Assembly (NCBI GenBank): GCA_023614405.1
Contig: JAJUPC010000236.1
Span: forward strand, 461,662 to 525,661
Direction of reading: 5' to 3'
From: Avena insularis
Taxonomy: Eukaryota > Streptophyta > Magnoliopsida > Poales > Poaceae
DNA length: 64,000 nt
Made by a program: the position numbers and the translations under genes. Under the pieces are notes generated by a model. That model searched no databases. It had not been told where the DNA came from and saw nothing but the letters and a program-made list of their open reading frames with translations. Shown here one piece after another: positions 1-10,370 of the stretch. Positions within the stretch are counted from its first letter, which is position 1. Each line of letters opens with the position of its first letter.

Positions 1-797
1 TCCGCTGTTCCCACCGTTACCGTTTCCGCAAGTATTTATCGTTTTTCCGAGTCCACATAGCGTACCTTTTGTTTGCATACCATAGACACAGCCTATCTAC
101 AGCATCTGTGCCTAGGAACGTACCCACGAGACTAGTTGCTTTGCTCCGACAGGCTTCTCATTAGGGTTTTGAAGTGCAAAAAAATTTCGACAGGCAAAAC
201 CGGACTATCCGGCCTAATCACACCGGACTATCCGGCCCCATCGGAGTCTCCGGCGCATATAAACCGGACTATCCGGACCAGTTCTGTTATAAGTTGCTGT
301 GCTCGTTTGCATTGAGTAATATAGTTGGAAAAAATCAAAAAAGAGATAGAAAAGAAAAGAGATATAGAAGTGTGCAATATTGGAGGCCTTGTTGTGTATA
401 GCACTAGTAGATTGAGCAATCTTGTGCCTGTTCTATTTGAGCTATTACTAGCGTCTCTCTTGTGCATTGCAATATTCCTTTTCATAAGTTGCTTTGCCAC
501 GTTTATCTCCACTGTGTGTGTTTCTTGGGTATTTGTACGATCAACACTAGGACTTGTTTGCGATGTAGATAGGGTACCTAACCTATAGCTCCACCTTTAC
601 ATAACCTGTGTGCCCTGCGATCGCTCTCTATACCTTTGATATTCACTTCATCACATCAAGTGCATCAGTCTTTGATTTCGTTTGGTAGAGCATCTCTATT
701 CACTTTGGAACGGTAAGATCTCCTTTCTTATTAGTTGTGAGTGAGTTGTGAGAGTTTCCACCATACAGATTCTGATTTTTGCACTAACCTACTAATC
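1..797 (+). other. Retrotransposon leader (5' UTR) with CCGGA dyads
   Basis: This stretch precedes the gag ATG at 798 and does not contain the LTR 3' end seen at 7440-7462, so it is read as untranslated leader with the 5' LTR and primer-binding site further left. It holds three copies of CCGGACTATCCGG (200-212, 223-235, 264-276), an inverted repeat of 5+3+5 bases. No convincing ORF is present. Short ORFs at 174-588 use none of the element's proteins. Confidence 0.6.
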
Positions 798-2187
798 ATG
801 TCTACTAGTGATGATGATGTTGTGTTGCAGAAAAAGAAAGATGGGGAGCTCGTCAATTGGCGTGAATATGAGGCTTTGAAATCCCACTTGACACGTGTGT
901 TTACTAACACAACAGATGTCATTGACAAGAATCTCCAAGATATGAATATGAGATTGGATCAACATGTTGGGACGGTTGATACTATTCAAACGCAAGTGGC
1001 TATGCTTAATGTCAATGTCACCACTTTGCAGCAGTCCATTGAGGGTTTGACAGCCGCCTTACATAGAAGGGAAAATCCTCAACATGATGATGCCTTTGAT
1101 GATTTCGATGAGGGTAGCGCTGTTGATGCTGCTCCACATGTTGGCAGGGGACGTGCTATTCCCCCTGTCCATGCACCTACTCATGGTCGTGGGTTTGCCC
1201 ATCTTGGGCGTGGTCCACGTGTGCCCAACCAAGCTGCTGATGACGGTTTGGGCAAGCCAAAATTCTCGATTCCTAAGTTTGATGGTTCCATTGATCCTGA
1301 AGACTACCTCACCTGGGAATTGAAGATTGAGAAACTCTGGCGCTTATTTGACTATCCAGAAGATAAGAAGGTCAAGCTTGCAGCATCTGAATTTGATGGT
1401 TATGCTTTGTGTTGGTGGGATGCTCTTGTGCAACATAGGCGGGAGGATAATGAACTTCCTGTGATGGATTGGCGCGAGATGAAGCAAATCATGAAGGCTC
1501 GTTTCGTACCAACCAACTACTTGCGATCAGTTTTTGATAAATTGACGCAACTGAAGCAAGGCACCATGACAGTTGATGAGTACTACATGGAGATGGAGAT
1601 GCTTATGCAGCGTGCTAGAATTCGTGAGTCCATTGAGATGACCATGCAGCGATTCCTAACAATTTGAAGTTACCGATCAAAAGCATTGTTCATCATCACA
1701 AGTATGAGACCATGAATGAGTTGTTGCATCATGCTAGAGATGCCGAATCCCAGTTGGCAGAAGAGGCGAAGTCACGTGCTCGTTTTCCGTCCTCCAGCAG
1801 ATTTTCAGCCAGGTCTACACCTCCTACAGTCATGCCACCAGCTGCTGTTCCATTTACACCATCGGCCAAACCAGCAAGTACACCTTCGTTTGGTTCTAAT
1901 GCTCGAAAACCCGCTGCTCCTGCTGCTAGCTCAGGTTCCAACATGTTCATCGCACGCATCGTGATGTGGTGTGCCATACTTGTGGATGTAGAGGTCACTA
2001 CAAGAAGGATTGTCCAAACAGCAAGGTTATGTTTGTTAATGAACAAGGTGAAGTAGAAAGTGGAGATGAAGCTTCTGATGATGATATTGATGACGGCGAG
2101 GAAGGTGCTGATGCATATGCTGAGCGTGCACCCACTATTGTCGTATCGTCACGTGTACTTAGTGTGCAACCGGTTGAGGAATCCTAG
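798..2187 (+). pseudogene. gag: gag, broken by two frameshifts and a terminal in-frame stop
   Basis: Gag forms the RNA-packaging particle in the cytoplasm. The ATG at 798 opens with an acidic, coil-forming N-terminal part, followed by the capsid-like block around 1255-1660 (FDG, WW and YY motifs typical of plant Gypsy gag). Near 1658 a one-base loss shifts the frame; the reading continues in the next frame to about 1960 with an Ala/Pro/Ser-rich linker, then shifts again. The third frame carries the nucleic-acid-binding knuckle C-X2-C-X4-H-X4-C at 1972-2013 and an acidic tail. A TAG at 2185-2187 interrupts the reading before protease; the next codons remain in frame with protease, so this is a point stop where the family normally reads through. 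Confidence 0.85.
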
Positions 2188-4313
2188 CGTTGCAACTTGT
2201 TCCAAACAAAAGCTCTAGTTGGACCAAACAAAGCTTGCAAGGTAATTATTGATGGAGGTAGCTGCAGAAATCTTGCAAGTAAGGAACTATGTACCAAACT
2301 GAATTTGACATACTTACCTCATCCCAAGCCATACTACATACAATGGTTGAGCAACAATGGTGAGATGAAGGTAAATCATATGGTACGTGTGAATTTTCAA
2401 ATAGGTCCATACAAAGATTCTATTGATTTTGATGTGGTTCCTATGACTGTTTGTCACCTACTATTGGGTCGGCCTTGGCTCTATGATCGCCATGTGCAAC
2501 ACAATGGTCGAGCCAATACATATCACTTGGAATTCAAAGGGAAGAAGATTACAATGCAGCCAATGACACCACAAGAAATTGTGAATGATTCTCGCCAGAA
2601 GATAGAGGTGAACTTGAAGGAAGATACTACCACTCGGCGAGACTGTGTTACAGCTGTTCCTTATGTAATTGAGCCTAAATTGAGTGATATAACGAAAAGT
2701 GAGAGAGTGACTGTATTATTGATACTAGCCACCAAGGAGGATATGAGAGAGTTTCGTGAGGATCCTACAGCCATGCCACTTGTGCTCATGTATAAGGGCG
2801 AGGTATTGGTTTCTAACGACATGACCCCTATTTCTCTTGGTGTCTCTTCTGTTTTGCAGGACTTTGGGGATGTGTTTGCAGAAGACGTACCCGCAGGTTT
2901 GCCTCCATTCTGTGGTATAGAACATCAAGTGGACCTGATTCCTGGCGCCACACTTCCCAACTGCACCTTACAGGTGACTAATCAAGAAACTAAGGAAATT
3001 CAGAAGCAAGTACAAGCGTTGCTGGATAAAGGGTACATTCATGTCTCTCTTAGCCCTTGTGCTGTTCCTGTTATTTTAGTTCCTAAGAAAGATGGTACAT
3101 GGAGCATGTGTGTTGATTGTAGAGCGATTAATAACATCACTATTCGATATCGTCATCCTATTCCACGCTTAGAGGATATGCTAGATGAATTGAGTGGTGC
3201 TGCTGTTTTCTCTAAAATTGACTTCGTAGTGGTTATCATCAAATTAGGATGAAAGAAGGGGATGAATGGAAAACTGCTTTCAAAACTAAATTTGGTTTGT
3301 ATGAGTGGTTAGTTATGCCGTTTGGTCTTACTAATGCACCTAGTACTTTCATGCGTTTGATGAATCATGTTTTGAGAGAGTTTATTGGTCGTTTCGTGGT
3401 TGTTTACTTTGATGATATACTCATATACAGCCACACCGAATCTGAACATTGCACTCATATTAGACAAGTTTTGCAAGTGTTACGTGATTATAAACTGTAT
3501 GCTAATCTTGAGAAGTGTACATTTGCAAAATATAAGGTCATATTCCTAGGATTTGTTGTTTCTAAGCATGGAGTAGAGGTAGATCAATCTAAAATTGAAT
3601 CAATTCAGAATTGGCCTACTCCAATGAATATTAGTCAAGTGCGTAGTTTCCACGGTCTCGCTGGTTTCTATAGGCGCTTTGTGAAAGATTTTAGCACCAT
3701 TTCTGCACCATTAAATGATTTGACAAAGAAAGGTGTTCCTTTTGTATGGGGCACGACCCAAGACATTGCTTTTGATACATTAAAACGTTTGCTTACTTCT
3801 GCACCATTACTTGCATTACCTGATTTTTCGAAGCAATTTGAAGTTGAATGTGATGCTAGTGGTATAGGTGGCGTTTTGATGCAAGAGGGTCGGCCTATAT
3901 CTTATTTTTCTAAGAAATTGACTGGTGCACGTTTGAATTATTCAATCTATGATAAAAAAGTGTATGCACTTGTTAGAGTACTTGAGGTTTGGCAACATTA
4001 TTTGTGGCCAAAAGAATTCATCATACATTCTGATCATGAAGCATTGAAATACTTGAAAGCTCAATCAAACTTGCATAGAAGATTAGCTGAATGGATTGAG
4101 TTCATTGAGTCTTTTCCTTATATCATTAACTATAAGAAGGGAAAAGAGAACATTGTTGCTGATGCTCTATCTAGGAATAACATGCTATTAACCAATCTTG
4201 ATGTTAAAATTCCTAGATTAGAAGCTATTTTTACACTTTTTGCAACTGACCATGATTTTGCTGAACCATATCGTTTGTGTGCTCTTAGAAACGCATGGGA
4301 TAAGTATCATATA
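2188..4313 (+). pseudogene. pol: pol: protease, reverse transcriptase, RNase H (frameshifted)
   Basis: Protease appears first, with the aspartic active site read as IIDGGSC at about 2246-2266 and a later LLLGRPW block. RT begins near 2920 and shows the VPKKDGTW block and a MCVDCRAIN block. Around 3225 one base is missing just after the KID motif, so the RT continues from 3249 in another frame with the MPFGLTNAP block and the catalytic YFDD at 3405-3416. RNase H follows, with the [15 protein letters not shown] and ADALSR motifs. The reading is then cut at 4313 by the inserted solo LTR; the frame resumes at 5307. In an intact relative all of this is one polyprotein cut by the protease. Confidence 0.9.
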
Positions 4314-5301
4314 TGATATGGGGTGGCCCGATCTTCTCAGTAAGCGGATGGCGGTGATGATAGTGGATGATAGATAACTAGCCTGTAGCTATGAACTCTC
4401 CCGCTCGATCCCTGATGCCAATGCAACAGCCTTCGAACCTTGTAGGATATTCACAACACCATGCTCTTGCGCACGCAGCCGTGACCACGAACGGTAGTAT
4501 GCAATCTACTAATTCCCAATGGAACAACATATCACACTCAATTATAGTTGGTAGATTTGAGCACAGGGTAATTCCAGAGGTTCTATGAAAGAAACAACTC
4601 CAAAATATTTTAACGTGGTCTAAACCCTAACTAGAGGTCGTCCCATAGCTTATAAGGGCGGCTAGAGCAACCAGAAACTGAAACTGAACGCAAACGACTC
4701 AAACTGATACAAACCGACTCGGACCAGATTCGGGGGCGTACACTCGGTCGAAAATTCGGATAGTCGGTCGGAGCCGACACTGGCGACACTGCGGACAGTC
4801 TTGACGGTCTGGCCGGAAACTCTGAAGTTTCCGGGTGGTGTCCGGGTAGTGTCTGAACTGGCATACTGAATGTCCATGCCAGTTCGCCTCTCGGCTAGGC
4901 CGGACAGTCCGGGTGGATGTGGCCGGACACTCCGGTCGTGGCAGATCTTTTTGCCTTCGTCTTGATGATCTTCTCTTGCGCCTTCCTCCCGCTCCTCCCT
5001 CGCGCATCCTTGGGCGATCATCATGTTGGGCTTCTCTTGTAGCCCTTCTCCTCCTCGCGCAATGCTTGTTTCTCCAACGAACCTGATCATACATAAATGC
5101 ATAGACTTAGGCAGTATAAAGTTCTCATCAATCAAAGTACCAGATTCGTTTAGGAGTAAATTCACCTGTTGTTCCAGTAGCTTAGCACGAGCTCTTGTAA
5201 TAGGTCCAATTCTAATCTCATTGGTCTGATCCTTTCTTGCAACAGTTGTAGCATCTTCAGTACTCATTGGGGTAGGTGTAATTGTAGGGATGTACTCATC
5301 A
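4314..5301 (-). mobile_element. Solo LTR of the same CRM family, antisense in pol
   Basis: The insert starts TGATATGGGG and ends ACTCATCA, so it is TG...CA on either strand. It is flanked by the perfect 5-bp duplication ATATA (4309-4313 and 5302-5306). Its reverse complement matches the 3' LTR at 6466-7462 over its length (988 against 997 bp), including the coding tail and the CCGGA dyads. Only one LTR and no internal region are present, so this is a solo LTR left by LTR-LTR recombination. Removing the LTR and one duplication leaves the pol frame continuous. It is oriented opposite to its host. The minus-strand ORF 5309-4662 inside it is the LTR-encoded pol tail. Confidence 0.93.
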
Positions 5302-5306
5302 ATATA

Positions 5307-6465
5307 CATGATGGATATTTGTTTCGAGCTAACAAACTATGTATTCCAGAATCATCGTTGCGTTTGTTCTTAGTGCAGGAATCACATGCTGGAGGTTTGA
5401 TGGGTCACTTTGGGCATGAGAAGACGTTGCTCATGCTTGCTGATCACTTTTATTGGCCCAAGATGAGGCGTGATGTGTATAGATTTGTGAGCCGATGTAT
5501 TACATGCCACAAGTCGAAATCTAAGCTGAAGCCTAACGGTTTGTATACACCTCTCTCTGCACCGACTACTCCACGGGAAGACATTAGTATGGATTTTGTG
5601 CTAGGTCTAACTAAAACTCAGAGAGGTCATGATTCTATATTTCTGGTAGTGGATAGGTTCTCTAAGATGGCTCATTTTATTGCCTGCCACAAAAGCGACG
5701 ATGCGTCGCATGTTGCTAACCTATTTTTCAGGGACATCGTGAGATTACATGGAGTACCAAAGACGATTGTTTCTGACCGTGATGTGAAGTTCATGAGCTA
5801 CTTTTGGAAGACCTTATGGGGAAAGCTAGGAACGAAGTTGCTGTTCAGTACTACATGTCATCCCCAAACAGATGGTCAAACGGAGGTGGTAAATCGAACA
5901 TTGTCACAGCTGCTAAGGACCATAATTAAAAAGAATATGCGGGAGTGGGAAGAGTGTTTGCCACATGTTGAGTTTGCTTACAACAGGGCTGTGCATTCAA
6001 CTACTCAGCTTTGTCCTTTTGAGGTGGTGTATGGTTTCAAGCCATTGACGCCACTTGATATGTTGCCTCTGCCATTACATGAGAGAGTTGATATGGAGGC
6101 ATCAAAACATGTTGATTATGTGAAGAAAATACATGAGAAGACTCGAGAGGCTATTGAGAAGAAAGGCAAGAACATTGCTGCTGCAAGGAATCAAGCAAGG
6201 AAAGAAGTGTTGTTCGAGCCTGGAGATATGGTTTGGGTGCATCTACGCAAGGATAGGTTCCCACTACTTCAAAAGTTAAAATTGAAGCCACGTGGTGCTG
6301 GTCCTTATAAGGTGTTAGCCAAGATTAATGATAATGCCTACTCGGTTGATATACCTATTGAGGAGTTTGGTGGAGTTAGCAATAGCTTCAACGTTGCTGA
6401 TTTGTCACCATATGCTGGAGAAGACCTTGGAGCGTCGAGGTCGACGCCTTTTGAAGGGGGGGAGA
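5307..6465 (+). pseudogene. pol: pol: integrase with HHCC, DDE and GPY/F modules
   Basis: Integrase inserts the cDNA copy into the genome. Counting from 5319 as residue 1, the zinc finger reads H23-X6-H30-X29-C60-X2-C63, and the catalytic triad is D92, D153 and E189, with 35 residues between the last two. A GPYKVL module sits near residue 328, followed by FNVADLSPY. This domain has no internal stop. It is separated from the upstream pol by the nested solo LTR and from the LTR-encoded tail by an odd number of Gs in the run 6456-6462 (seven Gs), which pushes the frame to a stop at 6503. Confidence 0.9.
6449..6465 (+). other. Polypurine tract of the CRM element
   Basis: The purine-rich run TTTTGAAGGGGGGGAGA directly abuts the LTR start at 6466. 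It is the primer site for plus-strand DNA synthesis and also codes for the end of integrase. Confidence 0.85.
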
Positions 6466-6466
6466 T

Positions 6467-7072
6467 GATGAGGACATCCCTACAATTACACCTACCCCAA
6501 TGACTACTGAAGATGCTACAACTGTTGCAAGAAAGGATCAGTCCAATGAGATTAGAACTGGACCTGTTACAAGAGCTCGTGCTAAGCTACTGGAACAACA
6601 GGTGAATTTACTCCTAAACGAATCTGGTACTTTGATTGATGAGAACTTTATACTGCCTAAGTCTATGCATTTATGTATGATCAGGTTCGTTGGAGAAACA
6701 AGCATGGCGCGAGGAGGAGAAGGGCTACAAGAGAATCCCAACATGATGATCGCCCAAGGATGCGCGAGGGAGGAGCGGGAGGAAGGCACAAGAGAAGATC
6801 ATCAAGACGGGGCAAAAAGATCTGCCACGACCGGAGTGTCCGGCCAGATCCACCTGGACTGTCCGGCCTGGTCGAGAGGCAAACTGGCGTGGACATTCAG
6901 TATGCCAGTTCGGACACTACACAGACGCCACCCGGAAACTTCAAAGTTTCCGGCCAGACCGGACTGTCCGACACACTTCACCCGGAGTGTCCGGCCTGAC
7001 CGGACTGTCCGGTCGATTTTGACCGGAGTGTCCGCCCGCCGACCGAATCTGGTCCGAGTCGGTTTGTATTAG
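6467..7072 (+). pseudogene. LTR-encoded C-terminal tail of pol (CR-motif region)
   Basis: The frame that continues integrase (after the G-run slip) reads an acidic DDEDIPT start, then a basic [15 protein letters not shown] segment and an acidic, low-complexity end. In CRM elements the integrase C-terminus, with a chromodomain-like CR motif, is encoded partly in the LTR; I assign this tail to that region by position and by the TRARAK segment, which recurs in all three LTR copies in the window. The last part (after about 6825) reads through the CCGGA dyads and is probably not conserved protein. The ORF is open from 6467 to the stop at 7072, but it is out of frame with the rest of pol in this copy. 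Confidence 0.65.
6825..7035 (+). repeat. Cluster of CCGGACTGTCCGG dyads inside the LTR
   Basis: Several copies of CCGGACTGTCCGG and the variant CCGGAGTGTCCGG are spaced 20-60 bp apart. CCGGACTGTCCGG is a near-perfect palindrome (6+1+6). The same motif recurs in the solo LTR at about 4797-4945 and, as CCGGACTATCCGG, in the leader at 200-276. The block is upstream of the TATA-like site at 7121, where a transcription-factor binding array could sit. Confidence 0.7.
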
Positions 7073-7462
7073 TTTGAGTCGTTTGCGTTTAGTTTCGGTT
7101 TCTGGCCACCCCCGCCGCCCTTATAATCTATGGGACGACCTCTAGTTAGGGTTTAGACCATGTTAAAATATTTTGGAGTTGTTTCTTTCATAGAACCTCT
7201 GGAATTACCCTGTGTTCGAAGCTACCAACTATAATTGAGTGTGATCTGTTGTTTCGTTGGGAATTAGTATATTGCATACTACCGTTCGTGGTCACGGCTG
7301 CGTGCACAAGAGCGTGGTGTTGTGAATATCCTACAAGGTTCGAGAGCTGTTGCATTGGCATCAGGGATCGAGCGGGAGAGTTCATAGCTACAGGCTAGTT
7401 ATCTATTATCCACCATCATCACCACCATCTGCTTACTGAGAAGATCGGGCCACCCCATATCA

Positions 7463-7579
7463 GACAATCTTTTCAATTCGGCTCTAGAAGCAGATGAGAT
7501 ACTGACAGAAATTCGAGATTCTCCACGCCCATATAGTTCTGATCCTGCAAAACATGAGGAAATCTGTAAACCATATTGA
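7463..7579 (+). pseudogene. 3' end of a coiled-coil protein exon, 5' part removed by CRM insertion
   Basis: The first codons after the CRM element read DNLFN and continue to a TGA at 7577-7579, matching the C-terminal end of the minus-strand exon at 16791-17216 (shared RDSPRPYS and PAK-EEI motifs). The CRM element therefore landed inside this exon copy; the GACAA that flanks it on the right is also the first five bases of the matching segment. The remaining 5' portion, if it still exists, lies left of the window. Function unknown. Confidence 0.7.
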
Positions 7580-8393
7580 CCTCTCTACTTTAATTTTTGA
7601 AGGGTTTGGGTCTCTTGTGAGGATGACTGTTTGTTAAGTCAGGTACTATAACTGTTTTTTTCCTCTGCCAGTGTGTGGTGTCCATGAATCTATATATTTG
7701 ATGTACTATTATGACACATATATTGGACCTAGTTTTATGTGACTATATTTGGCAACAACATTCATCTTATTCGAACTTGCGGTGGTTTTTTGTCTTTCAA
7801 TTTTTTCCTTCTGAGATTTGTTAATGATGATGTTAATGCGAGTTGTGAGTGATTTGTTAGAATGTTTCTGGGAGTAAACCAAAACTTGTCATTGTATATT
7901 GTGGAATTTTAGGTCGATGTTTGAGCTCTAGATCTTGATGTCATGGAACGGGTAGGATTCTACCACCTGGAATATTTTATACCAAGCAATTCATTGTATC
8001 ACATGAATAAGTGCACAAACTTGATGTCTATAGACGGGAAACTGAGCAACGCAAGTGCACAAACTTGTATCAGTCATGTGGTTGCTACTATTAATGCAGA
8101 TGGGGTTTTCGCCTAAAATAAAGCTGGGTTCACAAAGAACAATATAGTGGCGCTAAAGTTAGTTTCGAGTTCGAGGAAGCTCAGTCGTGTGCCCCTCGAC
8201 TGCATCGTCATATTCTCCGACTGGTCGCCCTCCCTCGACCGGACCGTCCCCGCCGCTCCACCAATGAACACCACCACACAGCCGTTCCCTAGTATGTATG
8301 TCCCCAACCTCTAGCCATTATGGGCTTTCTGAAGTATATAATGCATTTATTTTGGGCATTGCGAACTAAATAAGCTGGTGGCATTTCCAAGAA

Positions 8394-8755
8394 ATGGAAT
8401 TGGCATCAGAGGATGCTTTTGCTGCGTCGACGGATGCTTGTAAAGCAGAGGTGGATACTGAAGCAGCACCAGCGGATACATGTGAAGCGGATGCGGAGGC
8501 CGATGCTTGTACCGCATCGGAGTCTTGGGTAGTGTTGACTGATGCTTCGAAAGGGTGGAGGCGTAGTCGAAATCCTCGTCGGCTGCTGCTAGAACAAATT
8601 CGGCTATGTTGGCTGCCGTTGCAAAAGCGACGGCTGCGTGGGATGCTAGGAATGCGTCAGCTCGTGGTCGTTCTTCTTCAGCGTCAACGTTTGTGGCTCG
8701 TCACTCTTCGGCGGCGCCTGCCCCATCTTCTTAGAACTCATGGACCCCATTATAA
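8394..8755 (+). pseudogene. Alanine-rich ORF, left copy, frameshifted
   Basis: The reading starts at an ATG at 8394, just after a possible splice acceptor (TTTCCAAG), and encodes an Ala/Glu/Asp/Cys-rich sequence that matches the right-arm copy at 15972-15610. This copy keeps a Cys codon where the right copy has a TGA, but near 8547 it has lost a base, and the second half reads in the wrong frame. In the frame of the right copy it would end around 8755. I do not recognise the family. The composition (repeated A-D-A and A-E-A steps) suggests a low-complexity or coiled segment. An exon of the neighbouring coiled-coil gene is another possibility. Confidence 0.5.
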
Positions 8756-9342
8756 GTTCTGCATTGGATTTTGTCTCCCTGACTCCCTCTTTTGTGCATT
8801 CTGCTCCGAGGTTTTTTCTGGATGCAGTAGATATTAGTTTAAACTAGTAGTACTAGGAACATAAAAATCTATTCAATCACAAACTAGTGATCCGAATGGG
8901 ATGAACCTTTCATAGGATTAAAACCTAGGCACCTATGATTTACTGATTTTTTGTCAATTTTTTGGAATATTTTACTTTTTAGTTCAAAATCTGAGCTACT
9001 TTCATACGTCAGATTTAAGATGGAAGGTGGATCCTTGGGCATGTCACCGTGAGACTTGGGTTCACCAAGTCACTGAAGCTACATCCGTTTTTTCTCCCCT
9101 TCTTTATGATAAAACTAGAAAATTTGGGTGGGGGCCTTTCTGTCCTCGCCGGTGACCTAAAAAAAGTCCTTCATTCCCTTTGCCCAGTAGCGACATGCTG
9201 AAGAATTTTGTGGTGCTTTCAGACTACTCTAGTTGATTCCTTGTGCTGTTTAGGTTAGTTTGTTGACAGACTTTGCTTGTTAGGTATTTTTTCAGATGCA
9301 TGCAGTTTAGGAAATTTTGATGATAAATTTTCCTGTCAAATT

Positions 9343-9700
9343 CACTACAAGAAAAGTTGGCTTTTACAATGGACGATTTTCGTGGTTGAAGGACCGTTTT
9401 TCGTGGCTAAAAAGTTTTCTACGACAGATGCCTATCGTGGTAATAGCCCCATCACAAAAGAATCTACCACGGTTTTGTTTCCTGACCGTGGCGGATCGCA
9501 CCCTTCAGTCATGAAAACTTGTTCTATCATAGATATGTTCGCCAACCGCGTTGACTGCTGACGTCATGCAAAATGCCTCATGGCAAACACCATTGATGAC
9601 CAGTTACCGCCGTTAACGGCCACAGAAACCATGGTAGAAGCTAGGCCCAGCCAAGGCCTGCTCATAATTAAGTGGGCCGGCCCATCAAGAGAGCCCAATA
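9343..9700 (+). mobile_element. CACTA (En/Spm-like) transposon terminus, mate not found
   Basis: The sequence starts CACTACAAGAAAAGTTGG exactly where homology to the right inverted arm stops. CACTACAAGAAAA is the usual start of grass CACTA elements. The preceding ATT could be one half of a 3-bp target duplication. Subterminal TTCGTGG, CTACGA and CACGGT motifs follow, then GGCCC-rich DNA. I searched by eye for the reverse-complement end (TTTTCTTGTAGTG) through 19 kb and did not find it, so the right end is deleted or strongly diverged. The interior probably extends through the tandem array and perhaps to about 13.1 kb, but that is inference. Confidence 0.65.
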
Positions 9701-10370
9701 AGATTACAGCCCGTTACTGTTTTGTCCGACAATGTTTGAAATGGGCCCAAAGATGTGGCCAGCAATGGCCCGCGAATGTCAGGCCTGTTACTGTTTTGGC
9801 CTACAAAAGCCCACACTTTTCAAATACTGTGCAACCCGTTAATAGGGGGCGTCAAGTAGGCCCGATACTTTTAAATCCCACGGTCAGCCTGTCACTATTC
9901 TCATAGCTCGTCATGGGCCGCCTATGAATGACCCACTTTTGAGAAGGCTCGATACTGTTCTGGCCTTTTACTATTCTGGCTCGTTACTGTTCTGGCTGTC
10001 TACTATTCATGTCCGTTACTGTTGTGGCCCTTTACTGCTCGGCTCATTCGTCTTGGTTGCCCTGCTGCTAGTTACTATTTAGGCATGTTACTGTTCTGGC
10101 CTATTAGTATTCGGCATGTCTTGTCTGGATTTCCACCGCTCGCTCTGGTGTTTTGGCCTCGCTCTTGTTTGGCTTATTCTTGTTTGACTTTCATCGCTTT
10201 TGGCATGTTACTATTTCGGCCTATTACTATTCCGGTATGTTAATGTTCTGGTCTGTTACTGTTTGGGCATGTTGCTATTTTAGCTAGTTACCGTTGTTGT
10301 TTTGGTCTGTCACTATTTTGTCGTGTTACTGTTTTGGCCAGTTACTGTTACCATTTCGGTTCTGAAACCT
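9695..10370 (+). repeat. Irregular tandem array of a GTTACTGTTTTGGCC motif
   Basis: A 15-30 bp motif related to GTTACTGTTYTGGCC or GTTACTATTCTGGC recurs more than fifteen times with imperfect spacing. It follows the CACTA-like terminus and is flanked by GGCCC-rich DNA, as in the subterminal regions of large CACTA elements, where short repeats bind the transposase. ORFs across it are by-products of the repeat. Confidence 0.7.

Larger units (their letters stand above)
1..7462 (+). mobile_element. CRM-clade Ty3/gypsy LTR retrotransposon, 5' LTR outside window
   Basis: In order I see a leader, gag with a CCHC knuckle, protease, reverse transcriptase, RNase H, an integrase with an HHCC finger and D-D-35-E triad, a polypurine tract and a 3' LTR starting TGATGAGGACATCC and ending CCATATCA. 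The pol frame runs into the 3' LTR, and such overlap plus a TGATGA-GACATCC LTR start are features I associate with centromeric retrotransposons (CRM, cereba, CRR), so the clade is inferred from knowledge of the family. The element is dead: gag has two frameshifts, there is a stop between gag and protease, RT has a frameshift, pol carries a solo LTR and a G-run slip separates integrase from its C-terminal tail. The right flank is GACAA; the left flank lies outside the window, so the target duplication cannot be tested. Confidence 0.88.
6466..7462 (+). repeat. 3' LTR of the CRM element
   Basis: The LTR runs from TGATGAGG to CCATATCA (997 bp). The end is fixed by comparison with the solo LTRs at 4314-5301 and 18703-19570, which both have exact target duplications. 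It contains an open coding tail up to 7072, a block of CCGGA dyads at about 6825-7035, a TATA-like TTATAATCTA at 7121-7130, and an AACCCTA-like element just after it (in reverse, at 7146). The TATA site lies after the coding tail, as expected for the promoter that drives the next round of transcription. Confidence 0.92.
7463..9342 (+). repeat. Left arm of an inverted duplication
   Basis: This stretch matches the reverse complement of 15018-16907 along its length, at roughly 85-90 percent by eye. The arm is cut on the left by the CRM insertion (flank GACAA) and on the right by a CACTA-like terminus at 9343. Besides the gene remnants listed separately, 7580-8393 and 8756-9342 show no coding potential; 7580-8393 corresponds to an intron-like part of the right arm. 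Confidence 0.85.

Noticed and set aside
9277..10243. ORFs across the CACTA-like end and the GTTACTG array as proteins
   Set aside because: They translate short repeats and have no protein features.
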